The notes under the pieces are model-generated. The model worked only from the letters and a program-made list of their open reading frames with translations, was not told where the DNA came from and searched no databases. A program made the position numbers and the translations under genes. Below, in pieces: positions 51,263 through 61,650 of a stretch of 64,000 nucleotides of DNA. The stretch is from Polyodon spathula (lineage: Eukaryota; Chordata; Actinopteri; Acipenseriformes; Polyodontidae). The stretch lies in NCBI RefSeq assembly GCF_017654505.1, contig NC_054559.1, forward strand, positions 12,052,792 through 12,116,791, written 5' to 3'. The first letter of the stretch is position 1, and the number at the start of each line of letters is the position of its first letter.

Positions 51263-54224
51263 AGACTCATGACATCTGCCTCACCAATTATGTCCAGATA
51301 TTGATTTTTTTAGAGTGGTTTTAAAAAGACAGACATACATCTTGAGCTAGTATTGGAAAAGTACGTTAAAGAAGTCAAGTCAAAGAGGACACATTGTTGT
51401 AAAGTGTAGCAACACAATTTCGCCACAGCTTTTGGAAAGGTAAAATATATAATTATTGCTTTAAATATTTGTAGTTTTGGTTTCATAATAATGGTCTCTA
51501 TTTGCAACAATAGACTATGGTTGTTTAAATATGTTATGATAAATTAAATTAAGTTTAATCATATCTTCTTGTATATTATGTATATTATTGTATTGTATTT
51601 TGCAAATAGAATCCAGTGTTACAAATTGTTGAACTGCATTTATTTCTGTCTGGGACATGATAACAAATACCCTGAACTTACTGCACTGAACTAAGCAGAC
51701 ATGCCCTTAATCCCTTTCGTTATCAGAGGAGAACCTGAATCTCAGAAACATCAGCTTCTAAAATGGGTCTGCTCATTTGTTGCAAAATGCAAGCCACCTG
51801 TTTCTTAGTGAAAAAACAGGCAATTTGGTATTAAGCTCAATTTGCAAAATGTTAATTACATGCAAAAATAACAAAGCATTTTGAAGTCTATTTACCTCCG
51901 CCCTCCTCTGAAGGTTCTCAAAAACCTTTAGAATTCAAAGCTATTTACTCCAACACATCATTACTGCATTTTATTCTGAATGGAAAAAAAAAACAAAAAA
52001 GTAATACTTCACTCTAGCCCCTGCTTTTCAATTCAAATTGAATTAGTTGACACTGCAATTTGAATGTGGTTAGTTTTCATGGGGGATTTAAATATCAACT
52101 TTCAAACAAATGTGAAAAAAGAACAAGCTCATAAAACACATGACGCAAATTGCATAGCTGCCATTAAGGCATTCGCTGTATGCCTATTATTTTCTTTTGT
52201 TGTGCCCATTTTCTTGAATCCACTTAACCTTATATTCCCCCTCATTTCACTTATAGAGCCATGTGGCAGAGGAGAAAGCCATTCACTTACTCTTTAGACA
52301 GCTCAGACTAATTAAAACCTACTCTGAGAGGGCTTTCTTTTTTCAATACCTCATCACAATATTTTACTCAACTTCTTTTTTTCAGAGAGCCTGCTAGCTG
52401 CTTATCTAAAAGTGTACAACCGTGTTCATACAAGACATGCTGGCTGGAGCTTTTAGTTTTTGCGAGCCTGATGATTTACTCTAGCAGATATTCCATCAAG
52501 ATGCAAAACAGTTGTTAGCCTAGTAAAGGATATCAATCAAATGCACTGAGAGAATAAATATTAGCTATTTGCCACGCTTGTGTATTTTTATTTATTTATT
52601 TATTTTTTGTAGTGAGGAAATGTTCACTTTAGTTTGCCTTTCAGTTTTGTTTTGATCTTGTGGTTCTATGAATTTTGTGGAAAGGTGAGGTGTTTCTTAT
52701 TGTGTGACAAGCTTTTGACTTAAACCTTGTTTTTGGGGTTTTTTTTTCTCACAATCTTTAAATGTGCTCATCAGTACCTGCACTGGCTTCCAACAAAGAA
52801 TACAGTACAGTATTGATCACCTCTGATTGAAGCCCAATCTGTTGTTGTCCTTGTCTGCAGTACTAATGAAAGACCTTGTAATCTCCACATCAAGATCATT
52901 TGCATTCTTCACGCTAAGCATCTCCTGTAGCACAACTATCTATTACTGATAGCTGCACTCCTGCCAGTGCCAGATCAGGTCTCATTACGCCTGACAAACC
53001 TCCAAGTCATCATTTTACCTCAATCTCACTCACTCACCCACAAATGGATTTAGAATTCAAACAAGCAACATATACAATAACATGTGGTTTGCATTATACT
53101 GCATGTGGCTTCATATATTAAAAATACGTAAGGGCTGTGCAGAAAAATTGACTTTCCTATTAAAAACCTTGCCACAATTATTTGGCCTCCTGTTGGCACT
53201 TTTTGCGGATTTGTACAGTGCTCATGTGCATTCTGCTGAGCCCTGGGTGGATAAATCACATCATCTACTTTGACGCTATACCGTAAATCAAGCTGCAAGC
53301 TGTGGAAAACATATATAGAGGTGCTTTTCATGCTCAGTACTATTGCTCCAGAGTTCTGTGCTATCTGATTGGGACAATTATTTAGGTGGGTGTCTCTGAT
53401 TGGCTCGTAGTTTCTCGGGTCACAGTCCTGCCGGTTACAGAACGCATGTGAACACAATCTGAAAGAAAGTACATGCATGTGTTACATGTCACTTCACACA
53501 GGAGCCTTTTTATTCAAATATGTATACTGATGGGATTTGTGGGGCATAATTACTCAACCTCTAGCTGTAAGCACTGGATTTCACGTAGACTTCAGGGAAT
53601 GAGAAATCCGAACTTTTTTCTTTTCACAGATTAGGCAACTTGAAAGAAGAAGAAACAACACAAATACAGGAGAAATTGAAATTTACAACTCAAGACAATT
53701 CAAAATCCCATGGACAGATGGCCGTTAATATTAGTCTCTAGATGAAGTGTTTCTTTTCTTTTTAAAATAAGATAACCGTACACTGTAGTTCAGATGATAG
53801 ACGGTACATTTTTTTGAAAAATACAAGAAAGGCACAGCCCCACATCATTAGAATAAGTCAGGAGGGAAAACACAAGCCACGGGAGGAGCAAGCTGCCAAT
53901 GGGCGCCACTTCTGTGTACACACTCCACACAGACACGTCTTTCTTTCAGTGTCCAATCGAAAGCAGAAATTGAGTGTGCATATTTATATGCTCCACTTCA
54001 ACACCACTGCACTGCATTTTTGCACATGTGGTAGACAGCCTCTCATGTCAGTTATAGGCTGAGGTATACCTTCCATGAACATGTCAAGCTATCGCTATAG
54101 AGAGCTGATCTAGTGTCCAACTGTCCAACAAATCCAAATGCTCTTTTCCTTGTCACCTCCCTCCTTTTATCTTCCCATCTCATAATTTCGTGTGCTGCTA
54201 GTTGTATCACAGTTGTGGATTCAG
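51263..54224. other. Distal downstream flank of shisa9
   Basis: Holds one weak LINE-like fragment (52764-53000). The 142-codon minus frame at 53050-53478 has no recognisable family features. Part of this could be distal 3' UTR if shisa9 transcripts pass through the Tc1 element. Confidence 0.4.
52764..53000 (+). mobile_element. Possible old LINE fragment
   Basis: A single frame reads AHQYLHWLPTKNTVQY and, after stops, CTPASARSG-like residues. The LHWLP motif and spacing recall the C-terminal part of Rex/L2-type LINE proteins. The similarity is weak and could be chance. No ends or tail are visible. Confidence 0.3.
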
Positions 54225-54272
<48 letters not shown>

Positions 54273-54275
54273 ACT
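54225..54275. repeat. (AC)n microsatellite left of the Tc1 C insertion
   Basis: AC units followed by CTATATA, then the left TIR. Probably the left half of a compound microsatellite split by the transposon. Confidence 0.95.
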
Positions 54276-54599
54276 ATATATACAGTGCCTTGCAAAAGTA
54301 TTTAGACCCCTGACCAATTCTCTCATATTACTGAATTACAAATGGTACATTGAAATTTCGTTCTGTTTGATATTTTATTTTAAAACACTTAAACTCAAAA
54401 TCAATTATTGTAAGGTGACACTGGTTTTATGTTGAGAAATATTTTTAAGAAAAATAAAAAACTGAAATATCTTGCTTGCATAAGTATTCAACCCCCACAC
54501 ATTAATATTTGGTAGAGCCACCTTTTGCTGCAATAACAGCTTTAAGTCTTTTGGGATAAGTATGTACCAGCTTTGCACACAGTATCGGAGTGATTTTGG

Positions 54600-55481
54600 C
54601 CCATTCTTCTTGGCAGATTTACTCCAGGTTGTTCAGGTTGGTTGGACGACGTTTGTGGAGTGCAATTTTCAAATAGTGCCATAGATACTCAATGGGATTG
54701 AGATCAGGACTTTGACTGGGCCACTGTAGGACATTCACCTTTTTGTTCTTGAGCCACTCCAATGTTGCTTTGGCCTTGTGCTTAGGATCATTGTCCTGCT
54801 GAAAGGTGAATTTCCTCCCAAGCTTCAGTTTTTTAGCGGACTGAAGCAGATTCTCTTGCTGTATTTTGCTCCATCCATTCTTCCTTCAATTGTAGCAAGA
54901 TGCCCAGTCCCTGCTGATGAGAAGCATCTCCACAGCATGATGCTGCCACCACCATACTTCACTGTAGGGATGATGAGTCTTGAGGCATGGGCAGTGTTTG
55001 ATTTGCGCCACACATAGCACTTTGAGTTTTGGCCAGAAAGCTCTATCTTGGTCTCATCTGTCCACAAAACCTTTTCCCACATCGCAGCTGGGTCACTCTC
55101 ATCCTTTCTGGCAAACTCCAGACGTGCTTTCAGATGGTACGTTTTGAGTAACGGCTTATTTCTTGCCACCCTCCCATACAGGCCAGTGTTATGCAGAGCT
55201 CTTGATATGGTTGACTGGTGCACCATTACTCTACTCCCAGCCACTGAACTCTGTAGCTCCTTCAAAGTGATTGTTAGCCTCTCTGTGGCTTCTCTCACAA
55301 GTCTCCTTCTTGTTTCAGTGCTGAGTTTTGAGGGACGGCCTTTTCTTGGCAGTGTCTGGGTGGTGGGATGCAGCTTCCACTTCTTGATTATTGATCCAAC
55401 TGTGCTCACTGGGATATCCAAACACTTTTTGTACCCTTTCCCTAATCTATGCATTTGTATTACTTTATCTCTAAAATTCAC
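54600..55481 (-). pseudogene. Tc1 transposase, frameshifted and truncated
   Basis: DDE transposase of the Tc1/mariner superfamily. The long open segment (54825-55481, 218 codons) shows an N-terminal helix-turn-helix region (DIPVSTVGSIIKKW), a GRPSKLS-type linker, a second HTH, and the first catalytic Asp in VLWTDETKIEL. After DGAKYS the frame shifts, apparently by a short deletion. The second Asp ([11 protein letters not shown]) and the final acidic residue ([11 protein letters not shown]) continue in another frame at about 54620-54830. That frame meets an early stop after [10 protein letters not shown]. No good ATG begins the open segment, and residues are missing after GKGYKK. The protein is non-functional, but all three catalytic blocks are readable, so decay is moderate. 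Confidence 0.92.
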
Positions 55482-55671
55482 AGCCTTACCAATGATCCTT
55501 CAACAGTGGGGTTTTTATCCAGAAAATGTGACAGGAACTTTAATGGTTCACAGGTGGAGGCCAATGGTAAGGTAATTGTGTCCTCGTTAGGGCAATTTCT
55601 TTCATCGGTGCAAACTGGGAGCTTCCACAGCACAGGGGTTGAATACTTATGCAAGCAAGATATTTCAGTTT

Positions 55672-55677
55672 TTTATT
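55672..55677 (-). promoter_or_regulatory. First AATAAA downstream of shisa9, inside a Tc1 TIR
   Basis: Reading leftwards from the shisa9 stop on the minus strand, the first canonical AATAAA I find is here, about 620 nt after the stop and within the right inverted repeat of the Tc1 element. Because the repeats are inverted, the left TIR carries the same hexamer on the plus strand. Use as a real polyadenylation signal is only a possibility. Confidence 0.3.
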
Positions 55678-55847
55678 TTTCTTAAAAATATTTCCCAACA
55701 TAAAAACAATGTCACCCTACAATAACTGAGTTTGAGTTTAAGTGTTTTGAAATAAAATATCAAACAGAACGAAATTTCAATGTACCATTTGTAATTCAGT
55801 AATATGAGAGAATTGGTCAGGGGTCTGAATACTTTTGCAAGGCACTG

Positions 55848-55857
55848 TATATGTATG

Positions 55858-55937
<80 letters not shown>
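55848..55937. repeat. (TA)n microsatellite right of the Tc1 C insertion
   Basis: TATG units and then about 38 TA units immediately after the right TIR. Confidence 0.97.
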
Positions 55938-55940
<3 letters not shown>

Positions 55941-56298
55941 GAAGCAAAAAATAATCAGCTTTCCAAATTCTAAGTTCAAAGTTTTTGTTCTCATATTTTG
56001 TGATGTTGTTCAGTTTTTGCATTAAGGTATTGCTCTGTTTTGGGTCATCCATGCTTGATGGACTTTGTGCATTTGCAGCATACACACACACATAGGACAC
56101 ACACGCTCGTCTGCCTGTGGGTCTGTGTTGAAAACTTTTTGCGTGGCTATTCTTGTTCATCACCACTGCACACTAGGGCCAAGCTGCAAAGCACAAACCC
56201 AAAGTTCCAACCCCTATTCCACCCTTCCGAGCGAAGGTGACTCATTCTTTCTCTCACCTGCTCTCTCTCTCTCCTTCTTTCTCTCTGCTAAGGGGGTC
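55938..56298 (-). other. Proximal 3' UTR of shisa9 (inferred)
   Basis: This is the sequence directly after the shisa9 stop, up to the TA microsatellite. On the minus strand it begins purine-rich, with GAGA and AGAAAG runs (56225-56290), and includes a short GT repeat (about 56080-56105). I see no AATAAA or ATTAAA on the minus strand in this stretch, so the mature transcript probably extends further left. Where the UTR ends is not known. Confidence 0.6.
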
Positions 56299-56672
56299 TC
56301 ACACAGTCACTTCCGTTTTGCTGTTGGTTACAAAGTAAGGCTGCGGGGGCAGGAAATGATGGCTGCAGCTGCTGTGTAGCTCGTTGACCTGCTCCACGGT
56401 GCAGTGCTTCTTGTTGTTGTAGGTGTGCCAGCGGCTGGAGGTGTCATTGGGGTCCCAGCCCTTCATCGTGTTGGAGCTGAAGGCCAGCGGGTGCGTGTGC
56501 GTCTTGCTGATTTTGTTCTTGTGGCCGTTCTGTTTGACGACGGTCAGGTCGGGGTTGTATGGGTTGCTCTCCTCGTGCTCCATGCGCATTGGGTGTAGTG
56601 GCAGGCTGCCCTTAGCTGCCAGCTCCGCCAAGTGCCGTCGCTTTGAGTAGAAGTCGTTGTTGGCCTGCTCCG
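56299..56672 (-). CDS. shisa9: shisa9 (CKAMP44) terminal coding exon
   Basis: This is the last coding exon of a Shisa-family single-pass membrane protein. Shisa9 is known to bind AMPA receptors at synapses and modulate their desensitisation; this exon is its cytoplasmic C-terminal tail. The exon opens in a split codon (two bases, CG) and then encodes 123 residues and a TGA stop. Visible landmarks are FYSKRRHLAELAAKG near the start, a KGWDPN block near the middle, and LPPQPYFVTNSKTEVTV at the end, the last four residues being the PDZ ligand EVTV. From memory of the human proteins, Shisa9 shares the first block, KGWDPN and a TNSKTEVTV ending, whereas Shisa6 ends ASKTEVTV with a different lead-in, so Shisa9 is preferred. 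Fish often have 9a and 9b copies, which I cannot separate. The frame is intact and local GC is higher than in the surroundings. Extracellular and transmembrane exons are not in the window and would lie beyond 64000. Confidence 0.93.
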
Positions 56673-56690
56673 CTGTTGGATACAAAATAT
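56673..56690 (-). promoter_or_regulatory. shisa9 last-exon splice acceptor
   Basis: Read on the minus strand the intron ends TTTTGTATCCAACAG and the exon follows directly with CGGAGCAGG. The AG lies at 56674-56673. The pyrimidine tract is weak and is preceded by a short TA repeat (56688-56702). The junction falls inside a codon (one base from the previous exon), in the same place relative to the conserved DFYxKRRHLAEL block as I expect in human SHISA9. The reading frame is open a few codons further upstream, but homology stops at this site. Confidence 0.85.
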
Positions 56691-56702
56691 ATATATATAT
56701 AT

Positions 56703-58077
56703 TTCAAAACCTAAATCTATGCATTTTTTTTGCAGCTGAACCAAAAACATAATTGCTGCAACTGTTTTATTTCCTGTTATTCTGAAGCAAATGGATAGCT
56801 TATTAGTACTGTGACAGTAGTAAAGACGACAAGTTAGACTAAGAAACAAAACCAAGAGCCAAGTACATAAGAATATCAATATAAAAAAAAAATCCTCTGA
56901 CCCATTTTATATGCCGTTGCAAATTGCTATGGTTTGTATCAGACATGCTGCAGTATGCTTTCTTCTTTCCTAGGCAGCCATGTTTTCTACACCAGAGATG
57001 AGTTTAAACAGGGAGGTGAGCTGGCAGCACTCTAAGGAGGCAGGTCAGTGTCAGCCTTTGGAACACGTGACCTGTGTGCCTTGCAAGGCTTCAGTGAGGC
57101 TCTATTCCAGAAATCCTGTATGACCATGACATGTAAAGCAAGTCAACAGACAGCTGAATACAACATCTCAACGGCAATTATGGGAATATGGGTGTGTGTG
57201 TGGCAGTGATGTTGCTAGGATTTGTGTAATGAGGGTTCATAACCATTTTAAATTAAAGAATATTCATCCAAGACTATTTTATAGATAAAATAAACTTTGG
57301 TATAAAGGAACCAACAACAGTTTCATGACTCTCAACCCTTCCATCAACAGACACATGAGTTAAATCTCTGTGTATATGGGCCCATTGCCAATGTACAAAT
57401 CAGTGCTCTAGGGGAGTTCTTGCACAGCTTGTTCCTCTGCTGAACTGAGCTTTTGTACCTTTGAGATGATGGAAGTAGAATGCTGCAATATGCTACCTTT
57501 CGTAAAAGAAGAAAAAAAACTCTTCCTGCACAGTTGTGCCTCGGTGCTGATGGGGCTGCTGTTGCCAGGCCTGCGGGTCTGATTTACACTCCTGATGCCA
57601 ACCTACTCCTCTACATTGCCGGTGCTGGATTCATATTGAAAAGGCTGCCTCTTCTGTGCTGACCCCTGAGTGATAGCGGGATTACTGCCCTGCAGCCGCT
57701 CCAAATGAGTAAGCTAGGCAAACCCCATGATTTAATCATTAGCCAATACTGGAGTAGCAGACAGGTCCTATTCCAGACCCATAAATGGTGAGTTATAAAT
57801 AAACCTGAATTATCTTCTTCTCTCTTATTTATTTTCTTTTCTCTTCAGCTCATTGTAACGTGTGTGACACAAAGCATAGGCCAATTCCTTTAACTCAGCT
57901 GGTGAAATATTTAGACCCAGAAGGTCTTGGGTTCCAATTTACCATGCGTAATCTATGCATGCACAATAAGCAGCTGACTTGAGGGAATTAATGTGCTTGG
58001 CTTGCAGGCACTTCTTTACACAGCAGAAATGCTTTTTCTTTAAGAGTGCCCTATTTTTTAGGGGGCTTTTTGGAAAC
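56703..58077 (-). other. Intron of shisa9, proximal part
   Basis: Intron sequence upstream of the last exon. No further coding exon of the gene (KYASLK-type block or transmembrane segment) was recognised here. Confidence 0.6.
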
Positions 58078-58080
58078 CTA

Positions 58081-59014
58081 GGGCCTCATTTATGAAAGGG
58101 CACTAAACATTATGGTGAACCATAATTGCAGTTGGTGTGCACATTCATGATTTACAATATTACTATTGCAATTGTATTCATTAACAAAGTTGGCATATTT
58201 TATTGTGCCGCACTATGGTAATCAGAATGAATATGTGATTTGTATGGTAATCCATGTTAATGCATTTAAATGAGGCACCACCCTCTGAATAATGAGATGA
58301 GCTTTATTTACACCGTATTTACTGAAGGGCGATAATCGTAGTGTGCACCTGAAGGGCGATAATCGTAGAGTGCACCTTATCATGAGCGACAGTTAGTTTG
58401 TTTGGAAACCAGGCTTTAACCACTGCTAGGTGCACTATTTAAACCTATTTATCTGGCCTGATGGAGGCATTGATTGCATTAAAGTTTTTATATAGAGCAT
58501 TGAAAATTACCTGTAAATAACAGGTTACATAAAGAGTGAATGAACGTGAATGAATGTTATAATTTCTTAGATTAAATTTTATAGTTCATTACATTGGTAC
58601 AAATAATAGAGTGCTTAAATAAAACACTGGACCAAAAAAGGTTTTATCATTTAAAACAACCTCCTCAACTAGAATTTCGAACTCCTCTGTGTGCAGTTTT
58701 AATTTGCTTTGCCCCAGCCGGTCCCTTGTGATAGCTCATTTTCAGTTAATGTAACCCACCTCAACCTTTAACAATAAGCCACTGATCAAAAGATATACCT
58801 GGAGTGCTGGGGCTTTTTTATATCACAGGGTTCATGGGTAAGACTTGGGCATTATTGTGCACATTAAATTATACAATACATGTAGTGTGCACATAACTTA
58901 ATGTGTTCTCTGTTAGTAAATGGGACAGCAATTTTAGATTTATGGTGCCTGTTCGGCTCATTACTTAATGTGCACATTACAGCTTCATTTAGTGTGTTTT
59001 CGTAAATGAGGCCC
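58081..59014. mobile_element. MITE with GGGCCTCATTTA ends
   Basis: A 934-bp non-coding unit with terminal inverted repeats GGGCCTCATTTATGAAA (left) and GGGCCTCATTTACGAAA (right, read inwards). Similarity extends imperfectly to about 28 bp. CTA triplets flank both ends (58078-58080 and 59015-59017). There is no transposase frame. The interior carries several copies of GTGTGCAC or close variants, and a 27-bp unit in two tandem copies (GAAGGGCGATAATCGTAG core, 58324-58378). A three-base duplication would suit a PIF/Harbinger-type element, but the superfamily is not established. It lies in the shisa9 intron. Confidence 0.8.
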
Positions 59015-59225
59015 CTAGTTTACAGACTGTGCTGAATAAAAAGAGGTAACTATTATAATAACCCACTTATTGTATAGTGTAAAAGTATAGTAAATGAGTT
59101 AATTAACTTTAAGAGCTGTAACAATAGAATACTCTAACAGTGACCTTGAATTTCAGTTCCAAAGTCATGTTAGAGTGCTATCAACACTCAGATGGAATAG
59201 AATGTGAAAGGAATTCATCCAACAA

Positions 59226-59293
59226 GAAGGAAGGAAGGAAGGAGGGAAGGAAGGAAGGAAGGAAGGAAGGAAGGAAGGAAGGAAGGAAGGAAG
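59226..59293. repeat. (GGAA)n microsatellite
   Basis: About 16 GGAA units with one GGAG variant, inside the shisa9 intron. GGAA is also the core ETS-factor site, but no function is implied. Confidence 0.95.
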
Positions 59294-60376
59294 AACGGCT
59301 AACCTCGACGGTATAAAAGCAACTAAACAAAACACAGATTTTTAAAAAACTAACAGCGTATGTTCTTTACCAGGACTTCCCAAATGCAAAACTCTTCCTG
59401 TTATAACTCAGGTCTAGAAATAGCACTAATAAATGCCATTATTCTTTGCTTTCTCCTGCTATGTACAAGATGATATCCTTCAATTAATGTTTTATTGATT
59501 CTGGACCTGTAAACAGCCTAAAGAGATGCTAAATGAATACACTATCTCCCTGATGCAATGCCTTGTTGTAAAGTAATCCATTCCACAGTACCAGTACTAG
59601 CTGAACTGCCTGTCATGTTTGAAAGGATGGTTGCAGTATGTTTTCATACTGCATTGATTTTATTTTTACAGTTAGGGAAGGATGTTCTGCAGTGCTGGAT
59701 TGTTCTGAATGAATGCACTACACTGTGGGATGTCTTGGGATGAACACCAAGGTCAGCATCTGGTTTTCCTCAGAAGTCTCCCATTTGAGACTTCCAATAA
59801 TGCTACAGCTACAAGTATGTAGGTTGAAGGGTTTGCATAGTTTAACTGACAGTAAATTGTGAATCTTAAAGACTAGGAGGTCTTGGCTGGCAAGGAATGA
59901 ATGTTGCTGTTTTGGCAGGGTGTGGAGGGATTCATGTGAAAGATCAAGCCTTTGAGAGTCATCACGTCTCCGGTCTTTCCATCAGTAATGGTAAATGACA
60001 CAGACTGGGATTTATGCGCAGGTTGAACCTACCTATACCTCTAATTGAACCATGAATTTAGATCATTTTCTTTCCCTGTATTTATTTTTTATCAGATTCC
60101 AGAGAGAGTAACCAACCAAGTTGTTTTTATCTTAGATGAACAGTGAAAAGCTAACCAAGAATGCATGGACGATGGTATCAAGAATGAAAGCTTCCATTCA
60201 ATGTTTTATGAACAATCTACGATGACGATTGGAACACTACCTTCCTGCGGTACCAAATGGTTTGGTGGTTTTGTCATGTGGACTGATCTCCACAACGGGC
60301 ATGAGAAAAAGACATGAGAAAAAGGCAAAGGATGAGATAAAGCAAAGGCTAAAGAGGTATCCAGTTCCTATCAAAA
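59294..60376 (-). other. Intron of shisa9, between MITE and LTR element
   Basis: No recognised feature beyond the flanking GGAA repeat and the LTR element. Confidence 0.55.
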
Positions 60377-60381
60377 CCCCT

Positions 60382-60547
60382 TGTGACAGGGTAGCATCAT
60401 GGCCCAGACTGGCTCCCAGCAAAAAAAGATCTAGAGACAGAAAGATGTAGTGCTGTTGCGCACTTTATTAAACAAAATAACACACAAAAAACAGAGGAAC
60501 AAATAAACATGGCACGAGGGCCAAAACAAACGTTCTGCTCTGCCACA
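60382..60547 (-). repeat. 3' LTR, internally deleted
   Basis: It shares the start TGTGGCA-GAGCAGAA, the CCCTCGTGCC segment, the AATAAAGTGCGCAACAGCAC segment and the CTGTCACA end with the 5' LTR. It is 184 bp shorter, the missing part being mainly U3. The left edge abuts the CCCCT target duplication. Confidence 0.83.
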
Positions 60548-60688
60548 TATATCCCCCTTATGCAATGCATACATGGTAGCAATTGGCCACCTCCCCCCTT
60601 AAAAGAAACCTCCCCTCCCCCTTTCCCCTTCTATCGGGGGCACCCGTTTTACCCCTCTTGTGACTCCAGGGCTTCTGTGAGGAGGTGC

Positions 60689-61363
60689 TCATTTAAACCC
60701 CTTTCTACCCCCTAAGCCCAAGTGATTTTTCTCCGCTCGGGGGTTTTCTATAGATGGTGGCCCCAATGCTGGCAGTGGTGCTGGGCCCTCTGTCAGTGGT
60801 GACTGCACCGTGTACTCCGGCGGTAGCGAAGCTGGCAGCAGCGCATGGCCCTCTGGCAGTGGTGGCGGCGCTGGGTCAGGCAACCGCTCCTCCCCTTCCA
60901 GCTCATGAGATGGCATCAGCTCCTCCCCCTTTTGCACTGGAGAAAGCAGAGGCTCCTCCCCTTCTGTCTCTGGAGACGGCATCGGTTCCTCCCTCTTTTG
61001 CACTGGAGATGGCAACAGCCCCTCCCCTTCCAGCTCTGGAGACGACAGTGCCTCTTCCTCTTTTTGCACTGAAAACAGCAGCGGCTCCTCCCCTTTTGGG
61101 TCGGGATGACAGTGGCTCCCTCTGGCACTCGGGCAGGCAGCACCTCTCTCTCTGGCACTCAGGTAGGCAGCACCTCTCTCTCTGGTACTTGGGCAGGCAG
61201 CACCTCCCTCTCTGGTACTTGGGCAGGCAGCACCTCCCTCTCTGGTGCCCTCCAGGCAGATGAGGAGAGTGTCTAATTTGCCATCCCATGGGGATTGGAA
61301 GGCAGAGGGGCCATCTCTGGGGTTTGGGCAGGCAACTGGTCGCAGGACTTTAGGCAGAGCCAC
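60689..61363 (-). CDS. Glu/Pro-rich repeat reading frame inside the LTR element
   Basis: An open frame of 224 codons without a convincing ATG at its start. The first 40 residues are unremarkable. Residues about 40-85 are four or five copies of a ten-residue unit of the type REGGAACPST. Residues about 95-165 are imperfect units built on SPVQKGEE and LEGEE. The remainder is proline-rich (PDPAPPPLPEGHALLP). There is no zinc knuckle, protease, RT or transmembrane segment. The repeats exist at DNA level (30-bp units at about 61125-61250), so the open frame may be a by-product of in-frame tandem repetition. Similar Glu/Pro repeat proteins are predicted in some fish genomes, in my recollection. Translation is unproven. 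Confidence 0.35.
   Translation of the reverse strand: MALPKVLRPVACPNPRDGPSAFQSPWDGKLDTLLICLEGTREGGAACPSTREGGAACPSTRERGAAYLSARERGAACPSARGSHCHPDPKGEEPLLFSVQKEEEALSSPELEGEGLLPSPVQKREEPMPSPETEGEEPLLSPVQKGEELMPSHELEGEERLPDPAPPPLPEGHALLPASLPPEYTVQSPLTEGPAPLPALGPPSIENPRAEKNHLGLGGRKGFK
61125..61257 (+). repeat. 30-bp tandem repeat, about four copies
   Basis: Successive units of the form TGGCACTCGGGCAGGCAGCA followed by CCTCTCTCTC, with small changes (CTCAGGTAGG, ACTTGGGCAGG). The period is a multiple of three, keeping the minus-strand frame open. The two right-hand copies are nearly identical. Confidence 0.85.
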
Positions 61364-61404
61364 TATTCCAGGGTCCCCACCTCACCCCTCATGTACACCA
61401 TCAC

Positions 61405-61450
61405 AAAGTTATTTATTTCTTAGCAGACGCCCTTACCCAGGTCGACGTAC
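61405..61450 (-). repeat. SINE/LINE-type tail fragment inside the LTR element
   Basis: On the minus strand, GGGTAAGGGCGTCTGCTAAG followed by AAATAAATAA resembles the tail of the SINE at 6.6 kb (TAAAGGCCATCTGCTAAATA). It lies between the primer-binding site and the repeat frame, so it was either inserted into, or recruited by, the element. Confidence 0.5.
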
Positions 61451-61650
61451 AGTTGTATTAAAAAAATACGTATCAAGAATTACAGTACAATTAAGAGCGA
61501 GAGCAAAAGTGGGGGTCTTCACATGAACACTTTTCTCTTCGGTGCCCAATCTCCAGTACAATCCTTTCAGCTTACACTCCTCTGCTAGTTTGTCCATATT
61601 TACAATTTATTTTCAAACTGCAATCCAGCTCTGGGTCATAAGAGGCACTA

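Larger units (their letters stand above)
54283..55847 (-). mobile_element. Tc1-like transposon with 213-bp inverted repeats
   Basis: A complete-length DNA transposon of the fish Tc1 type. Both ends read CAGTGCCTTGCAAAAGTATT inwards, and the terminal inverted repeats span 54283-54495 and 55635-55847 (213 bp each) with about eight differences by eye. TA dinucleotides flank both ends (54281-54282 and 55848-55849), the expected Tc1 target duplication. A transposase remnant lies between on the minus strand. The element separates a CA repeat on the left from a TA repeat on the right, suggesting insertion into a compound microsatellite. It lies about 450 bp beyond the shisa9 stop. Confidence 0.95.

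Noticed and set aside
53050..53478. 142-codon open frame on the minus strand downstream of shisa9
   Set aside because: No family motif, no defensible start or splice context, and composition like surrounding non-coding DNA. Length alone is not enough in 64 kb.
55048..55575. 175-codon plus-strand frame
   Set aside because: Antisense shadow of the Tc1 transposase on the minus strand.
60754..61263. 169-codon plus-strand Ala/Pro/Leu-rich frame
   Set aside because: Complement of the tandem-repeat frame in the LTR element. Repeats with a period divisible by three keep several frames open, and the LTR orientation favours the minus strand.
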